Positions 33,005-39,963 of a DNA stretch of 64,000 bases are shown one piece after another. The translations under genes and the position numbers were made by a program. Numbering within the stretch: the stretch's first letter is position 1; each line of letters begins with the position of its first letter. Below the pieces are notes generated by a model, which saw only the letters and a list, made by a program, of their open reading frames with translations, was not told the origin of the DNA and did not search any database. Source of the stretch: Bog-1340 sp964513515 (GTDB taxonomy: Bacteria > Patescibacteriota > Minisyncoccia > Phycocordibacterales > GWA1-40-21); assembly GCA_964513515.1 (NCBI GenBank), contig CAZEMP010000003.1:87612-151611 (forward strand), given 5' to 3'.

Positions 33005-33889
33005 TTAAGTACATCTACGAATCTCTCCAGAATGTACTTTTGCACACTCGCTACAACAGATTAATTTTAGTGATGGACGAACATTGTCATTGCTATAAAA
33101 ATCCTCAGATTTATTTCCACAATAAAAACATTTTCCAACTATTTCTTTGTTTGGTATATCCACCACATCTGTTACTAGTCTATTATCAAAAACATATAAT
33201 GATCCTTTAAATCTTTTTCCAGGATATTTTTGCATGTACGTATGAATACCGTCCTTAAGTTGATATATATTTGTAAAACCTTCTTTTTTGAGTAGGCAAG
33301 TGGCTTTTTCACACCTTATACCTCCAGTACAAACGGCGACGATCTTTTTATTTTTTAAGTGTTTCAGTTCTTTTAGTTTCTCTGGCAAATCTCTGAAATT
33401 TTTAAGGCCAGGATTTACTGTTTTTTCAAAATATCCAACATCTACTTCAAAGTCATTACGTAGATCAAGTACTGCAAAGTCCTCATTTGTCTCATAGAGT
33501 TTGTCAAAATCTTCAACATTCATTTCTTCTGCCGTCTCTTTTTTAATATCAAATTTGCCAGCATTTAATGTAACCACTTCCTTGCGCACTAATATTTTTA
33601 ATTTTGTAAAAGCATTTCCTGTACCTTTACTTTCTTTAAATACCACATCAGTAAATAGGGGATTTTCCCAGAGCTTCTTTTTATAATTTTCAATATCATT
33701 GCCCGATCCTTCAAAAGTGGCATTTATACCTTCTTCAGCTATAAGCATTCTTCCTTTTAAATTTAACGAAGCGCAAAGTTCTTTTTGTTCAATTTTCAAT
33801 TTCTCTGGATCTTTAATATCAATAAATTTATAGAAAAGAATTATTTTGCTTGCCCCGTGTGAATTTTCGCTGCGTTTTGGACTTAACAT
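33005..33889 (-). CDS. trhO: tRNA uridine(34) hydroxylase (rhodanese family)
   Basis: 294 aa. An N-terminal ferredoxin-like domain (1-95, FYKFIDIKDPEK, IAEEGINATFEG) precedes a rhodanese domain with active loop CTGGIRCEKA (about 187-196), and the C-terminus has a Cys cluster (CFYCGNK ... CCSECAK). This is the UPF0176/YceA layout of TrhO, which hydroxylates uridine at the tRNA wobble position. Convergent with ddl, 5 nt apart. Confidence 0.93.
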   Translation of the reverse strand: MLSPKRSENSHGASKIILFYKFIDIKDPEKLKIEQKELCASLNLKGRMLIAEEGINATFEGSGNDIENYKKKLWENPLFTDVVFKESKGTGNAFTKLKILVRKEVVTLNAGKFDIKKETAEEMNVEDFDKLYETNEDFAVLDLRNDFEVDVGYFEKTVNPGLKNFRDLPEKLKELKHLKNKKIVAVCTGGIRCEKATCLLKKEGFTNIYQLKDGIHTYMQKYPGKRFKGSLYVFDNRLVTDVVDIPNKEIVGKCFYCGNKSEDFYSNDNVRPSLKLICCSECAKVHSGEIRRCT

Positions 33890-34071
33890 AATGTTGAGAT
33901 TTATTAAATATATGTAATTTTAAAATATAGGGTCATTCTCTAAAAATTCTTTACGGGGTATTTATTCATTCATTGAATATAGCAAATTATGAATATAAAA
34001 TAAATCACTTTTTAAAGTGACGACCTTGAAAGATATCTATTTTATGTTAATATTTCCTGGTGTTTGGCTAA

Positions 34072-34126
34072 ATCAATTTTTGTTAAAAAATTGATCGTTC
34101 GAACAAATTTTGATAAAAATTTGTTT
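34072..34126 (+). promoter_or_regulatory. Two tandem hairpins upstream of tRNA-Ala(UGC)
   Basis: ATCAATTTTT-gtt-AAAAAATTGAT (34072-34095) and AACAAATTTT...AAAATTTGTT (34102-34126), ending 3 nt before the tRNA. 33890-34071 is AT-rich with no clear gene and the palindrome TCACTTT-TTA-AAGTGA (34006-34020). Confidence 0.55.
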
Positions 34127-34129
34127 TAG

Positions 34130-34202
34130 GGGCCTGTAGCTCATCTGGTAGAGCACCTCATTTGCAATGAGGGGGTGAGCGGTTCGAGTCCGCTCAGGTC
34201 CA
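34130..34202 (+). tRNA. tRNA-Ala (anticodon UGC)
   Basis: Acceptor GGGCCTG pairs with CAGGTCC, including the G3-U70 wobble that identifies alanine tRNAs. Anticodon stem CCTCA/TGAGG with loop TTTGCAA gives TGC. D arm AGCTCATCTGGTAGAGC and T arm GAGCGGTTCGAGTCCGCTC are standard. CCA is not encoded. Confidence 0.97.
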
Positions 34203-34203
34203 C

Positions 34204-34243
34204 AAATAAAAAAGTCGCTGAAGGGCGATCTTTTTTATTTGTG
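34204..34243 (+). terminator. Terminator of tRNA-Ala(UGC)
   Basis: AAATAAAAAAGTCGC and GGCGATCTTTTTTATTT pair around TGAAG. The stem can extend through the tRNA 3' end: TCAGGTCCAC on the left against GTGGGCCTGA on the right. Confidence 0.85.
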
Positions 34244-34400
34244 GGCCTGAAGTAAGCCAACTGCTTGGCTTATGTGTGGACGAGAACAGCGGAATGATGT
34301 CCCGCAAGCTTGCGGGACGAATGAGCTGGTGCCCAGACAAAGCTGAGTGACGACGAAGCTTTAGTCGAGGGAGAGATGCGAAGCGGTCCGCTCTGATTTT
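34240..34400 (+). repeat. Post-tRNA element 1: inverted tRNA 3' copy split by a hairpin
   Basis: TGTGGGCCTGA (34240-34250) is an inverted copy of the tRNA 3' end; a 27-nt insert with hairpin AAGCCAA-ctgc-TTGGCTT follows, then GGACGAGAAC, resembling the inverted T arm. Further hairpin GTCCCGC-AAGCTT-GCGGGAC (34299-34318), and GGTCCGCTC near 34385, a weak direct copy. Same plan as downstream of tRNA-Ala(GGC). No gene is seen in 34244-34427. Confidence 0.65.
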
Positions 34401-34427
34401 GGTAATCTGTTATAAGTATAATTTAAA

Positions 34428-35081
34428 TTACCAAGGAAATTTTTCTCCTTTAAACCAAAACTGTCCACTTTCAATTTTTGAACCCACTAGTTTGAATATA
34501 TCCTCGGCTGCTTCTTCGGCAGTAAAATCTGCATCCACACCATCCATATCAGTTTTAATCCAACCTGGATGAATAGAAGAAACGATGATATTTCCAGCTA
34601 ATCTAATAGCAAGAGTTCGGGTGTACATATTGAGAGCAGCTTTGGAAATTTTATAACTTGGATATTTTGTATGAGTTGTTTGTGCCAAAGAACCAGCCGA
34701 AGACGAAACGTTGATTATGTGTCCGCCAGAATTTATAAGTGAGATAAGGGCCTCGGTGATTTGAATATGACCAAACAAATTTACCTCCAGCGTCGCTCTT
34801 ATTTTTTCAATCACAACACTTGTTTCATCTTCGTCTTTTAGTACACCAGCGTTGTTGATGAGAATATCTATATGTCTGTTCAGATGTTTAACTTCTTGAA
34901 TGCAATTATCTACGGTTTTTTGCTTGTAAAAATCAAGAGAAAACACTACGAGATTTTTGTTAGAATAATCTGTAGTTCCAGTGGTAGACGTACCGATAAC
35001 AAAATCTCCGGCGATTAGAAATTTCTCCGCCAATGCTCGCCCCAAACCTTTGTTTATGCCACTGATAAATATTGTTCTCAT
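34428..35081 (-). CDS. Short-chain dehydrogenase/reductase
   Basis: 217 aa. NAD(P)-binding loop ISGINKGLGRAL (about 6-17, TGxxxGxG type with Ser-Gly), NNAGVL (about 85), catalytic Ser in NVSSSAGS and Tyr/Lys in YKISKAALN, and HPGWIKTDM downstream: a complete classical SDR. Last of a three-gene operon with an AlaRS-like enzyme and an ATP-pyrophosphatase; its ATG overlaps the previous stop by 4 nt (ATGA), so they are coupled. Substrate unknown; the context suggests reduction or oxidation of a product of the other two. Confidence 0.92.
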   Translation of the reverse strand: MRTIFISGINKGLGRALAEKFLIAGDFVIGTSTTGTTDYSNKNLVVFSLDFYKQKTVDNCIQEVKHLNRHIDILINNAGVLKDEDETSVVIEKIRATLEVNLFGHIQITEALISLINSGGHIINVSSSAGSLAQTTHTKYPSYKISKAALNMYTRTLAIRLAGNIIVSSIHPGWIKTDMDGVDADFTAEEAAEDIFKLVGSKIESGQFWFKGEKFPW

Positions 35082-36073
35082 AAAATAGATTCATGTTTAA
35101 AACTCGAAATCATTTCAGGAAGTGTATTTTTGTCTAAACCAAGAGTGGCTAAACTGTCAGTAATTTTCTTTCTCAAAATTCTCACCCTTTCTTTTTGATG
35201 ACGTGATAATTCTTTTGGTAAATGAGCCAATACTTCAGTACCATAGATAACTAACAGAGTCTCTTTTTCAAAAAGCGATGAGTCGGCGGATTCGGAAAGT
35301 TTTATTAGAATTTTGCGAGCATTCTGATAGCGGGGAATAGAGGTCAAAAAGTTTTTGTCTTGCAAAGTTGCGACAAGCCTTTCTATGCCAATAGCATAAC
35401 CAGCTACATAGTTAATTGGTGTTAGATTTCCTCTTTTAATTTTGAAGCAGTTAAACACTATCGTTCCTATCTCTATACCCCGATACGCAACTTCCAGTCG
35501 TGGTCCAACTAAAGCACCCTCAACTGGATTTATATCTACGTTGGCCAATGATTTAACAGGAAACAATTTAACCTTATTCATCAGGATTTTTCTAGAAATA
35601 TTGTCAGTCGGAAAATCATACTTTCTTTTGAGTAATTTGTCCCTTCCGTCAGATTTACCTCCAAGCGTTATTCCGTTTAGGTAACTAATCTCTATTTGGC
35701 CTAAGTCTATATTAAATAGATTAAGAAGATCTAGGAATTGTAGAATAGTTTTCTCTTGCAATTGGTGAAATCTAGGATCTTTAAATGGTTCAATAAAATT
35801 TTCACCTAAATCAATACTGTTAGCAAAAATACCCATATGAAACAGAAAAGAATGTATATAATCAGGATTGTCTTGTATACGTAAACATCTATCAATACCC
35901 CATAATGATTGGACTTTTTCTGGAAGAACAGATATTTCTTTATGAAATCCACTCACATTGAACTCTCCCTGAAATTGATTATTGGAAATATTTGAAAAAT
36001 TCGTAAGTACTATATTTGCTCTATCCATATGAAAATCTTCCAGTTGCGATAGTATTTTATTTATTTTTTTCAT
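35078..36073 (-). CDS. Stand-alone AlaRS-like class II aminoacyl-tRNA synthetase paralog
   Basis: 331 aa. IDRCLRIQDNPDYIHSFLFH (about 79-98) aligns with motif 2 of AlaRS (in this window's alaS, QKCVRTGDIDDV then RHLTFFEMMGN), and NYVAGYAIGIERL (about 229-241) with motif 3. The Glu of FFEM is His here. No editing or tRNA-recognition domain is recognised; the C-terminal 80 residues are helical. It should bind ATP and an amino acid or similar acid and form an adenylate. It overlaps both neighbours by 4 nt, between an ATP-pyrophosphatase and an SDR. Homology is called from motif pattern, so confidence is moderate. Confidence 0.72.
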   Translation of the reverse strand: MKKINKILSQLEDFHMDRANIVLTNFSNISNNQFQGEFNVSGFHKEISVLPEKVQSLWGIDRCLRIQDNPDYIHSFLFHMGIFANSIDLGENFIEPFKDPRFHQLQEKTILQFLDLLNLFNIDLGQIEISYLNGITLGGKSDGRDKLLKRKYDFPTDNISRKILMNKVKLFPVKSLANVDINPVEGALVGPRLEVAYRGIEIGTIVFNCFKIKRGNLTPINYVAGYAIGIERLVATLQDKNFLTSIPRYQNARKILIKLSESADSSLFEKETLLVIYGTEVLAHLPKELSRHQKERVRILRKKITDSLATLGLDKNTLPEMISSFKHESIL

Positions 36074-36771
36074 TTTTCGATATGAAACTTATTTACAGAC
36101 ATTCTATGAAATTTTTCTTTACCATTTTTTCCATTAACTAAAGTAACAGCAAAGTCATCAATAATAATAGAACCGTTCATTTGTGGAGCAGCCAAAACAA
36201 GCGATTGATATTCTCCTCCTTCGCCAGCGGCATCAACTTTCATTGCAACAAGCTCATTTATTAAAGATTGGTCTATTGTCCTACCAACAAAACTTTTTGG
36301 AAGATTGCCTTGTCGAACACTTACGATTACTGATTCAATTTTTGCCAATACTACTTTTTTCATATAATCCAAATCATTTTCTCTCGTTGGGCAGGCCTCA
36401 CGAGCTGGTCGTACAAGTGTTACTCCCAAAGCACCAGCCAACATATCACCTATACCAGAAGTGTAAGGGTGCCATAAGTCACCTGTAACTAAGTGTGTTA
36501 TTTTATCTTGCTGGACAAGTTTATTAAGTTTAACAAATAGCTCGTGCATATAATTTTTACCCGAACCAATAGTAAGTTCTTTGAATGGAATACCAAGTAA
36601 GTCCAACTGCTTTTTTCTTATTTTTTCATCCGCTTCTGGACCAGCATGTAGCTGGGTATCACCAGATTCAGATTGGATACTCACAATATATTCAATAGGA
36701 CCTTTTTCTAAAGTTTTTGCAAGAGAGTAGAAACTATCCTTACCCCCACTGAATAAGATGATGGTTTTCAT
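36070..36771 (-). CDS. Dph6-like ATP-pyrophosphatase (diphthine-ammonia ligase family)
   Basis: 233 aa. PP-loop ILFSGGKDSFYSL (about 5-17), then GDLWHPYTSGIGDMLAG (about 97-113) and DAAGEGGEYQSLVL (about 181-194), which are the conserved boxes of the ATP_bind_4/Dph6 family. Dph6 amidates diphthine on eukaryotic/archaeal EF2, which bacteria do not have, so this one must act on another carboxyl or carbonyl group. First gene of the three-gene operon. No Shine-Dalgarno. Confidence 0.9.
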   Translation of the reverse strand: MKTIILFSGGKDSFYSLAKTLEKGPIEYIVSIQSESGDTQLHAGPEADEKIRKKQLDLLGIPFKELTIGSGKNYMHELFVKLNKLVQQDKITHLVTGDLWHPYTSGIGDMLAGALGVTLVRPAREACPTRENDLDYMKKVVLAKIESVIVSVRQGNLPKSFVGRTIDQSLINELVAMKVDAAGEGGEYQSLVLAAPQMNGSIIIDDFAVTLVNGKNGKEKFHRMSVNKFHIEK

Positions 36772-36823
36772 AGCTTTTTCAGCTTATCAAATTTTTCCAG
36801 GTAAGTAAAACAGCCCCAAACCC

Positions 36824-36851
36824 TTGACATTACCTCTAATTAGTGTATAAT
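36824..36851 (+). promoter_or_regulatory. Strong promoter of the GC-rich 262-aa gene
   Basis: TTGACA (36824-36829), 16-bp spacer, TATAAT (36846-36851): both boxes consensus. Confidence 0.9.
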
Positions 36852-36885
36852 TTAGAGTAGCAAAGTTCATTAATATAATCACTTC

Positions 36886-36975
36886 ATGAGACTAGCTTTT
36901 TGTAGCTAAATTTTTGGCCATAAAAAGCTAGTCTCATAGTTAGAGACAAGTCGCAACAGTCAGAGCGAATCTGAC
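36886..36975 (+). promoter_or_regulatory. Structured leader with two hairpins
   Basis: ATGAGACTAGCTTTTT (36886-36901) pairs perfectly with AAAAAGCTAGTCTCAT (36922-36937) over a 20-nt loop. A second stem GTCAGA-GCGAA-TCTGAC (36958-36975 region) lies just before the Shine-Dalgarno AAAGGAG. The leader is about 140 nt. The large palindrome may also be a DNA site for a regulator. Confidence 0.75.
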
Positions 36976-36994
36976 ATGACAAAGGAGAACGACG

Positions 36995-37783
36995 ATGACC
37001 GCAAGGATCACGTCTGACCAGGAAAAGCAGTTCCGCCGTTTCGTCGAGGACGCGAGCAATCGCGCTCTCAAGGAAGTTTCTCCCGACAAGGATGGCCTGC
37101 AGAGGCTTTTCGAGAAGGGCGGGGACTTTCAGTTGAGCATCATGACCAGCATCCGTCGCTTCACGGCGAAGATGCCGGATTACGAGCTCGCTCGCACGAT
37201 TCTCGGCAAGGATTTCATCTCGCCCGAGGAGATCGCCAAGGCGCGCAAGGGCATCGTCTACACCGAAGACCAGCTCATGGAATTCGGCAAGACTTTGCCT
37301 TCGCAAGAGGTGCTCGAGTGGTGTCGCGACAACGGCTACATGCTCGTGGCAGGACCCGCGAAAGCGATGTCGCTTATCGAGATCCGCGGACTCAAGTCCT
37401 CGCACTTCTACTCGAAGAGCGAGGGCTGGTACGCAGAAGACAAGGAGAAGTTTTCCCGGGAAGACAAGGTCGAGACGAAATGGCTTATGCTTCGCAAGAA
37501 GCCTATCACCAACTCGACCGAGAAGTCCTGGGACGAACAGCAGAAACTTCTCTCGAAGCTCGAGAGCGTGCCGAACGCTGCCGAAGTCGTCTGGGGACTC
37601 ACTGTGTACAAGGCCGTCCGGGGCATTTACCTGCTCCCGAACGTCTACGTGCGTACGTCGTCTCTCGACTCGGTCGGCAGCCGCGTCGACGTCGGCAGCT
37701 TCGACGACGGGGGTCTCAGCGTCAGCAACTGCTGGGGCGACTACCGCGTCGACCACATCGGGTTGTCGGCCTCTCGGAAGTGA
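36995..37783 (+). CDS. GC-rich hypothetical protein with possible C-type-lectin-like C-terminus
   Basis: 262 aa, codons nearly all ending in G or C. N-terminal two-thirds are charged, mixed alpha/beta (LPSQEVLEWCRDNGYMLVAG, WYAEDKEKFSRED). The last 50 residues (NVYVRTSSLDSVGSRV ... GGLSVSNCW ... HIGLSASRK) have the Trp/Gly/Arg pattern of DUF1566 or C-type-lectin-like folds that often carry variable ligand loops. A perfect Shine-Dalgarno (AAAGGAG), strong promoter, hairpin leader and double terminator make it a self-contained unit. The reverse strand is also open over most of its length, a by-product of GC-rich codons. Family not identified; the fold is inference. Confidence 0.72.
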   Translation: MTARITSDQEKQFRRFVEDASNRALKEVSPDKDGLQRLFEKGGDFQLSIMTSIRRFTAKMPDYELARTILGKDFISPEEIAKARKGIVYTEDQLMEFGKTLPSQEVLEWCRDNGYMLVAGPAKAMSLIEIRGLKSSHFYSKSEGWYAEDKEKFSREDKVETKWLMLRKKPITNSTEKSWDEQQKLLSKLESVPNAAEVVWGLTVYKAVRGIYLLPNVYVRTSSLDSVGSRVDVGSFDDGGLSVSNCWGDYRVDHIGLSASRK

Positions 37784-37788
37784 TGCCT

Positions 37789-37890
37789 GAATCCTTGAGG
37801 GCTTGTCCCTCTTGGATTCTTGAGCCTCCGCGCAGATTTTTTCGCTACCAGAGTTGGTAACGGAGAAAACTGCGCGGGGGCTCTATTTTT
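37789..37890 (+). terminator. Double hairpin and terminator of the GC-rich gene
   Basis: GAATCCTTGAGGG-CTTGT-CCCTCTTGGATTC (37789-37819), then GAGCC...CGCGCAG pairing with CTGCGCG...GGCTC (37822-37883) with inner pairs TACC/GGTA, followed by TATTTTTTT. Confidence 0.9.
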
Positions 37891-37970
37891 TTATAAAATA
37901 ATATTTTGGATGAAGGATTAATTTATTTAATCTTAGATATTCCCCAATGCTCTGCATCGGTTCATATTCC

Positions 37971-38048
37971 GTCTTTGCGAGCAAGGCGAAGCAATCCAGC
38001 ATTTTACATATAATACAACCTGGATTGCCACGCTTCGCTCGCAAAGAC
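37971..38048. repeat. Dispersed inverted-repeat element, CTTTGCGAG type
   Basis: GTCTTTGCGAGCAAGGCGAA...GCAATCCAG and CTGGATTGCCACGCTTCG...CGCAAAGAC; the best-preserved copy. The rest of 37891-38185 has only a hairpin TACCTCG...CGAGGTA (38069-38094) and AT-rich sequence. Confidence 0.92.
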
Positions 38049-38185
38049 AAATAAAACAATAACGAATACCTCGTCAGCTCTGCTGCGAGGTAGTTTATTT
38101 ATTAAACCATTTGCATTATTAATATAATTCCTAGGTTTACTTCCGAATTGCCTTTCCCTCCATTTTAAGCTAATATGGCAGGCTT

Positions 38186-39406
38186 ATGAAGATACTTATC
38201 CTAGGGGGAGGTGCTACAGGCTCTATAACGGCTAAAATACTAGCTGATTTTGATATTGTTAAGAAAGTCTATGTGGGGGACATAAATGATAAAAATGCCA
38301 AAAAGTTCCTCGCTACCCATCCAAAGATAGTATTTAAACTTCTTGATGCTACTAAAAAAGAACATGTAAAAGAGGTCCTAAAAGATTGCAATCTACTTAT
38401 AAATGCAGCTTCTCCAAACTTCAATAAAGATCTTATGAAGGTGGCTCTTGAAGCGGGAGTAAACTATCAAGATTTTGCATCGTTCTGGGAGGATGCAGTA
38501 ATAGAACAATTTGAGCACGACACCGCTTTCAAAGAAAAAGGACTTGTTGGTTTGATCAATGCATCTGCTACACCAGGTGTAAGTAATCTTTTAGTAGGAG
38601 AACTTTGTTCAGGTTTAAAAAATATTGAATATATAAAAATAAGATTATTAGAAAATACAAACGCAAGCGTTCCTTTTACAGCATGGTCTAAAGAGACAGT
38701 TTTTGATGAATTCGTTTGTCCACCTTACGTATATAAGAATGGGAAATTTGTAGCTCGTGATAATTTTAGTGAAGAAGAAATGTATAATTTCCCTAAGCCA
38801 TATGCCAGCCAAAGATGTTACCTAGTAGCTCAAGAAGATATAGGAACAATACCTCGTTTTATAAAAACAAAATATGCTGATATAAAAATCGGAGGAAATG
38901 ATGTTGAGTTTATGAGAACACTATTTCAGCTCGGACTTATGAAGACTCGTTTGGTAAGAATGGGGAATGCTATCATTTCGCCATATCAGTTTATGGTAAG
39001 AGTTTGGCCAAATGTACCATCTCTTTTTGATATGAAAAAATTGGTGGAGGAAAAAAAGATTATAGATGCTCATTTGTGGGTCTCTATAGAAGTTTCAGGT
39101 GTGGAAACAGTAAAGACCGAAAATCCAGAAACAAAAGAGATAACAAGTATTAACAAAAAGAAAACTATAAGGGCTAATATATTATTTCCAAGCCAGTCCG
39201 AAATTAATAAACTATATCCTGGAGCAAATTACGTTTCTTACTCAGCAGGACTTTCAGCGGCGATATTTGCATCAAGTATCCCAACTCTAAATAGGAAAGG
39301 AGTCTATTCTGCTGAAGCTATAGAAGAAAAAGATCGTGATGTTTTGATAAAAACACTGAAGAAATCTGGAGTAAAAATAGAAGTTACTGATATTTCTACT
39401 AACTAA
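38186..39406 (+). CDS. Saccharopine dehydrogenase-like NAD(P)-binding protein
   Basis: 406 aa. N-terminal Rossmann loop ILGGGATGSITAKILAD (about 4-20), then VYVGDIN at the end of strand 2 and LINAASPNFNKDLMKVALE, as in saccharopine dehydrogenase and related lysine/homospermidine/carboxyspermidine enzymes. ASATPGVSNLLVGELC around residue 127 is also typical. The catalytic domain is divergent, so the substrate cannot be named. TAATAT lies 9 nt before the ATG. Monocistronic. Confidence 0.85.
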   Translation: MKILILGGGATGSITAKILADFDIVKKVYVGDINDKNAKKFLATHPKIVFKLLDATKKEHVKEVLKDCNLLINAASPNFNKDLMKVALEAGVNYQDFASFWEDAVIEQFEHDTAFKEKGLVGLINASATPGVSNLLVGELCSGLKNIEYIKIRLLENTNASVPFTAWSKETVFDEFVCPPYVYKNGKFVARDNFSEEEMYNFPKPYASQRCYLVAQEDIGTIPRFIKTKYADIKIGGNDVEFMRTLFQLGLMKTRLVRMGNAIISPYQFMVRVWPNVPSLFDMKKLVEEKKIIDAHLWVSIEVSGVETVKTENPETKEITSINKKKTIRANILFPSQSEINKLYPGANYVSYSAGLSAAIFASSIPTLNRKGVYSAEAIEEKDRDVLIKTLKKSGVKIEVTDISTN

Positions 39407-39473
39407 AAATTATAGTGCTTGCCCTGTGTAAATTTTCACTTAACCTTAAATTTAGGTAATTATTTGTGAATTA

Positions 39474-39503
39474 ACCTGGATTGTTTCATTCTTCGCAAAG
39501 ACA
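39474..39503. repeat. Degenerate half of a CTTTGCGAG element
   Basis: CCTGGATTGTTTCATTCTTC-GCAAAGACA, a decayed right arm 40 bp before the csoR promoter. Confidence 0.55.
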
Positions 39504-39542
39504 CAACTCCTATAAAATTCTTTACAGGGTTGATAAGAATAT

Positions 39543-39570
39543 TTGACATTATACCCTATGGGGGTATAAT
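39543..39570 (+). promoter_or_regulatory. Copper-operon promoter with CsoR-type operator
   Basis: TTGACA (39543-39548), 16-bp spacer, TATAAT (39565-39570). Arms ATTATACCC and GGGTATAAT (39548-39570) flank TATGG, a near-perfect palindrome with the G/C tracts typical of CsoR operators, spanning the whole spacer and the -10 box. Copper-responsive repression by the next gene product is the natural reading. Confidence 0.85.
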
Positions 39571-39598
39571 GGGCATATTATTAATATTTTAAAAAAAC

Positions 39599-39862
39599 AT
39601 GTCAGAAGCAAAACAAAAACTAGTTCGTCGTTTGAAAATAATCGAAGGTCAGGTGAGGGGTTTACAGGACATGCTTTCTCGAGATACATATTGTATTGAT
39701 GTCATTACTCAAACATCTGCAGTTAAAAATGCTCTTTCGGGAGTGGAAGATGCTCTTATGGAGAACCATTTGAGTTCTTGTGTCCTTGATCAAATAAAAA
39801 AAGGCAAACATAGTGATACAATTAAAGAGATATTGAAGGTTTATAAAACAAAAAGGAAATAA
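39599..39862 (+). CDS. csoR: Copper-sensing repressor, CsoR family
   Basis: 87 aa, all-helical DUF156/CsoR protein. The copper-binding triad is visible: Cys32 in DTYCIDV, His57 and Cys61 in ENHLSSCV. CsoR binds its operator without copper and leaves it when Cu(I) binds. It heads an operon with a copper ATPase, an HMA/TauE-like protein and a cupredoxin, downstream of the operator. No Shine-Dalgarno. Confidence 0.95.
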   Translation: MSEAKQKLVRRLKIIEGQVRGLQDMLSRDTYCIDVITQTSAVKNALSGVEDALMENHLSSCVLDQIKKGKHSDTIKEILKVYKTKRK

Positions 39863-39871
39863 ATAATATTG

Positions 39872-39942
39872 TGTCATTCCCGCGAATGCTGGAATCCAGA
39901 TTAATTAAAAAATTCTGGATCCCCGTTTACACGAAAATGACA
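39872..39942. repeat. Dispersed inverted-repeat element, TCATTCCCG type
   Basis: TGTCATTCCCGCGAATGCTG-GAATCCAGA and TTCTGGATCCCCG...GAAAATGACA. Inserted between csoR and copA without breaking either gene. Confidence 0.9.
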
Positions 39943-39963
39943 ATTAAAAAACTACTAAAAGTT

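Noticed and set aside
36884..37756. 290-codon open frame opposite the GC-rich 262-aa gene
   Set aside because: Same effect of GC-rich codons; the plus strand has promoter, Shine-Dalgarno and terminator.
37600..37900. Complete diversity-generating retroelement
   Set aside because: Only the lectin-like C-terminus hints at it; no reverse transcriptase or template repeat lies in the window.
39871..39963. N-terminal extension of CopA
   Set aside because: The extension is the translation of a dispersed repeat; the metal-binding domain begins right after the ATG at 39964.
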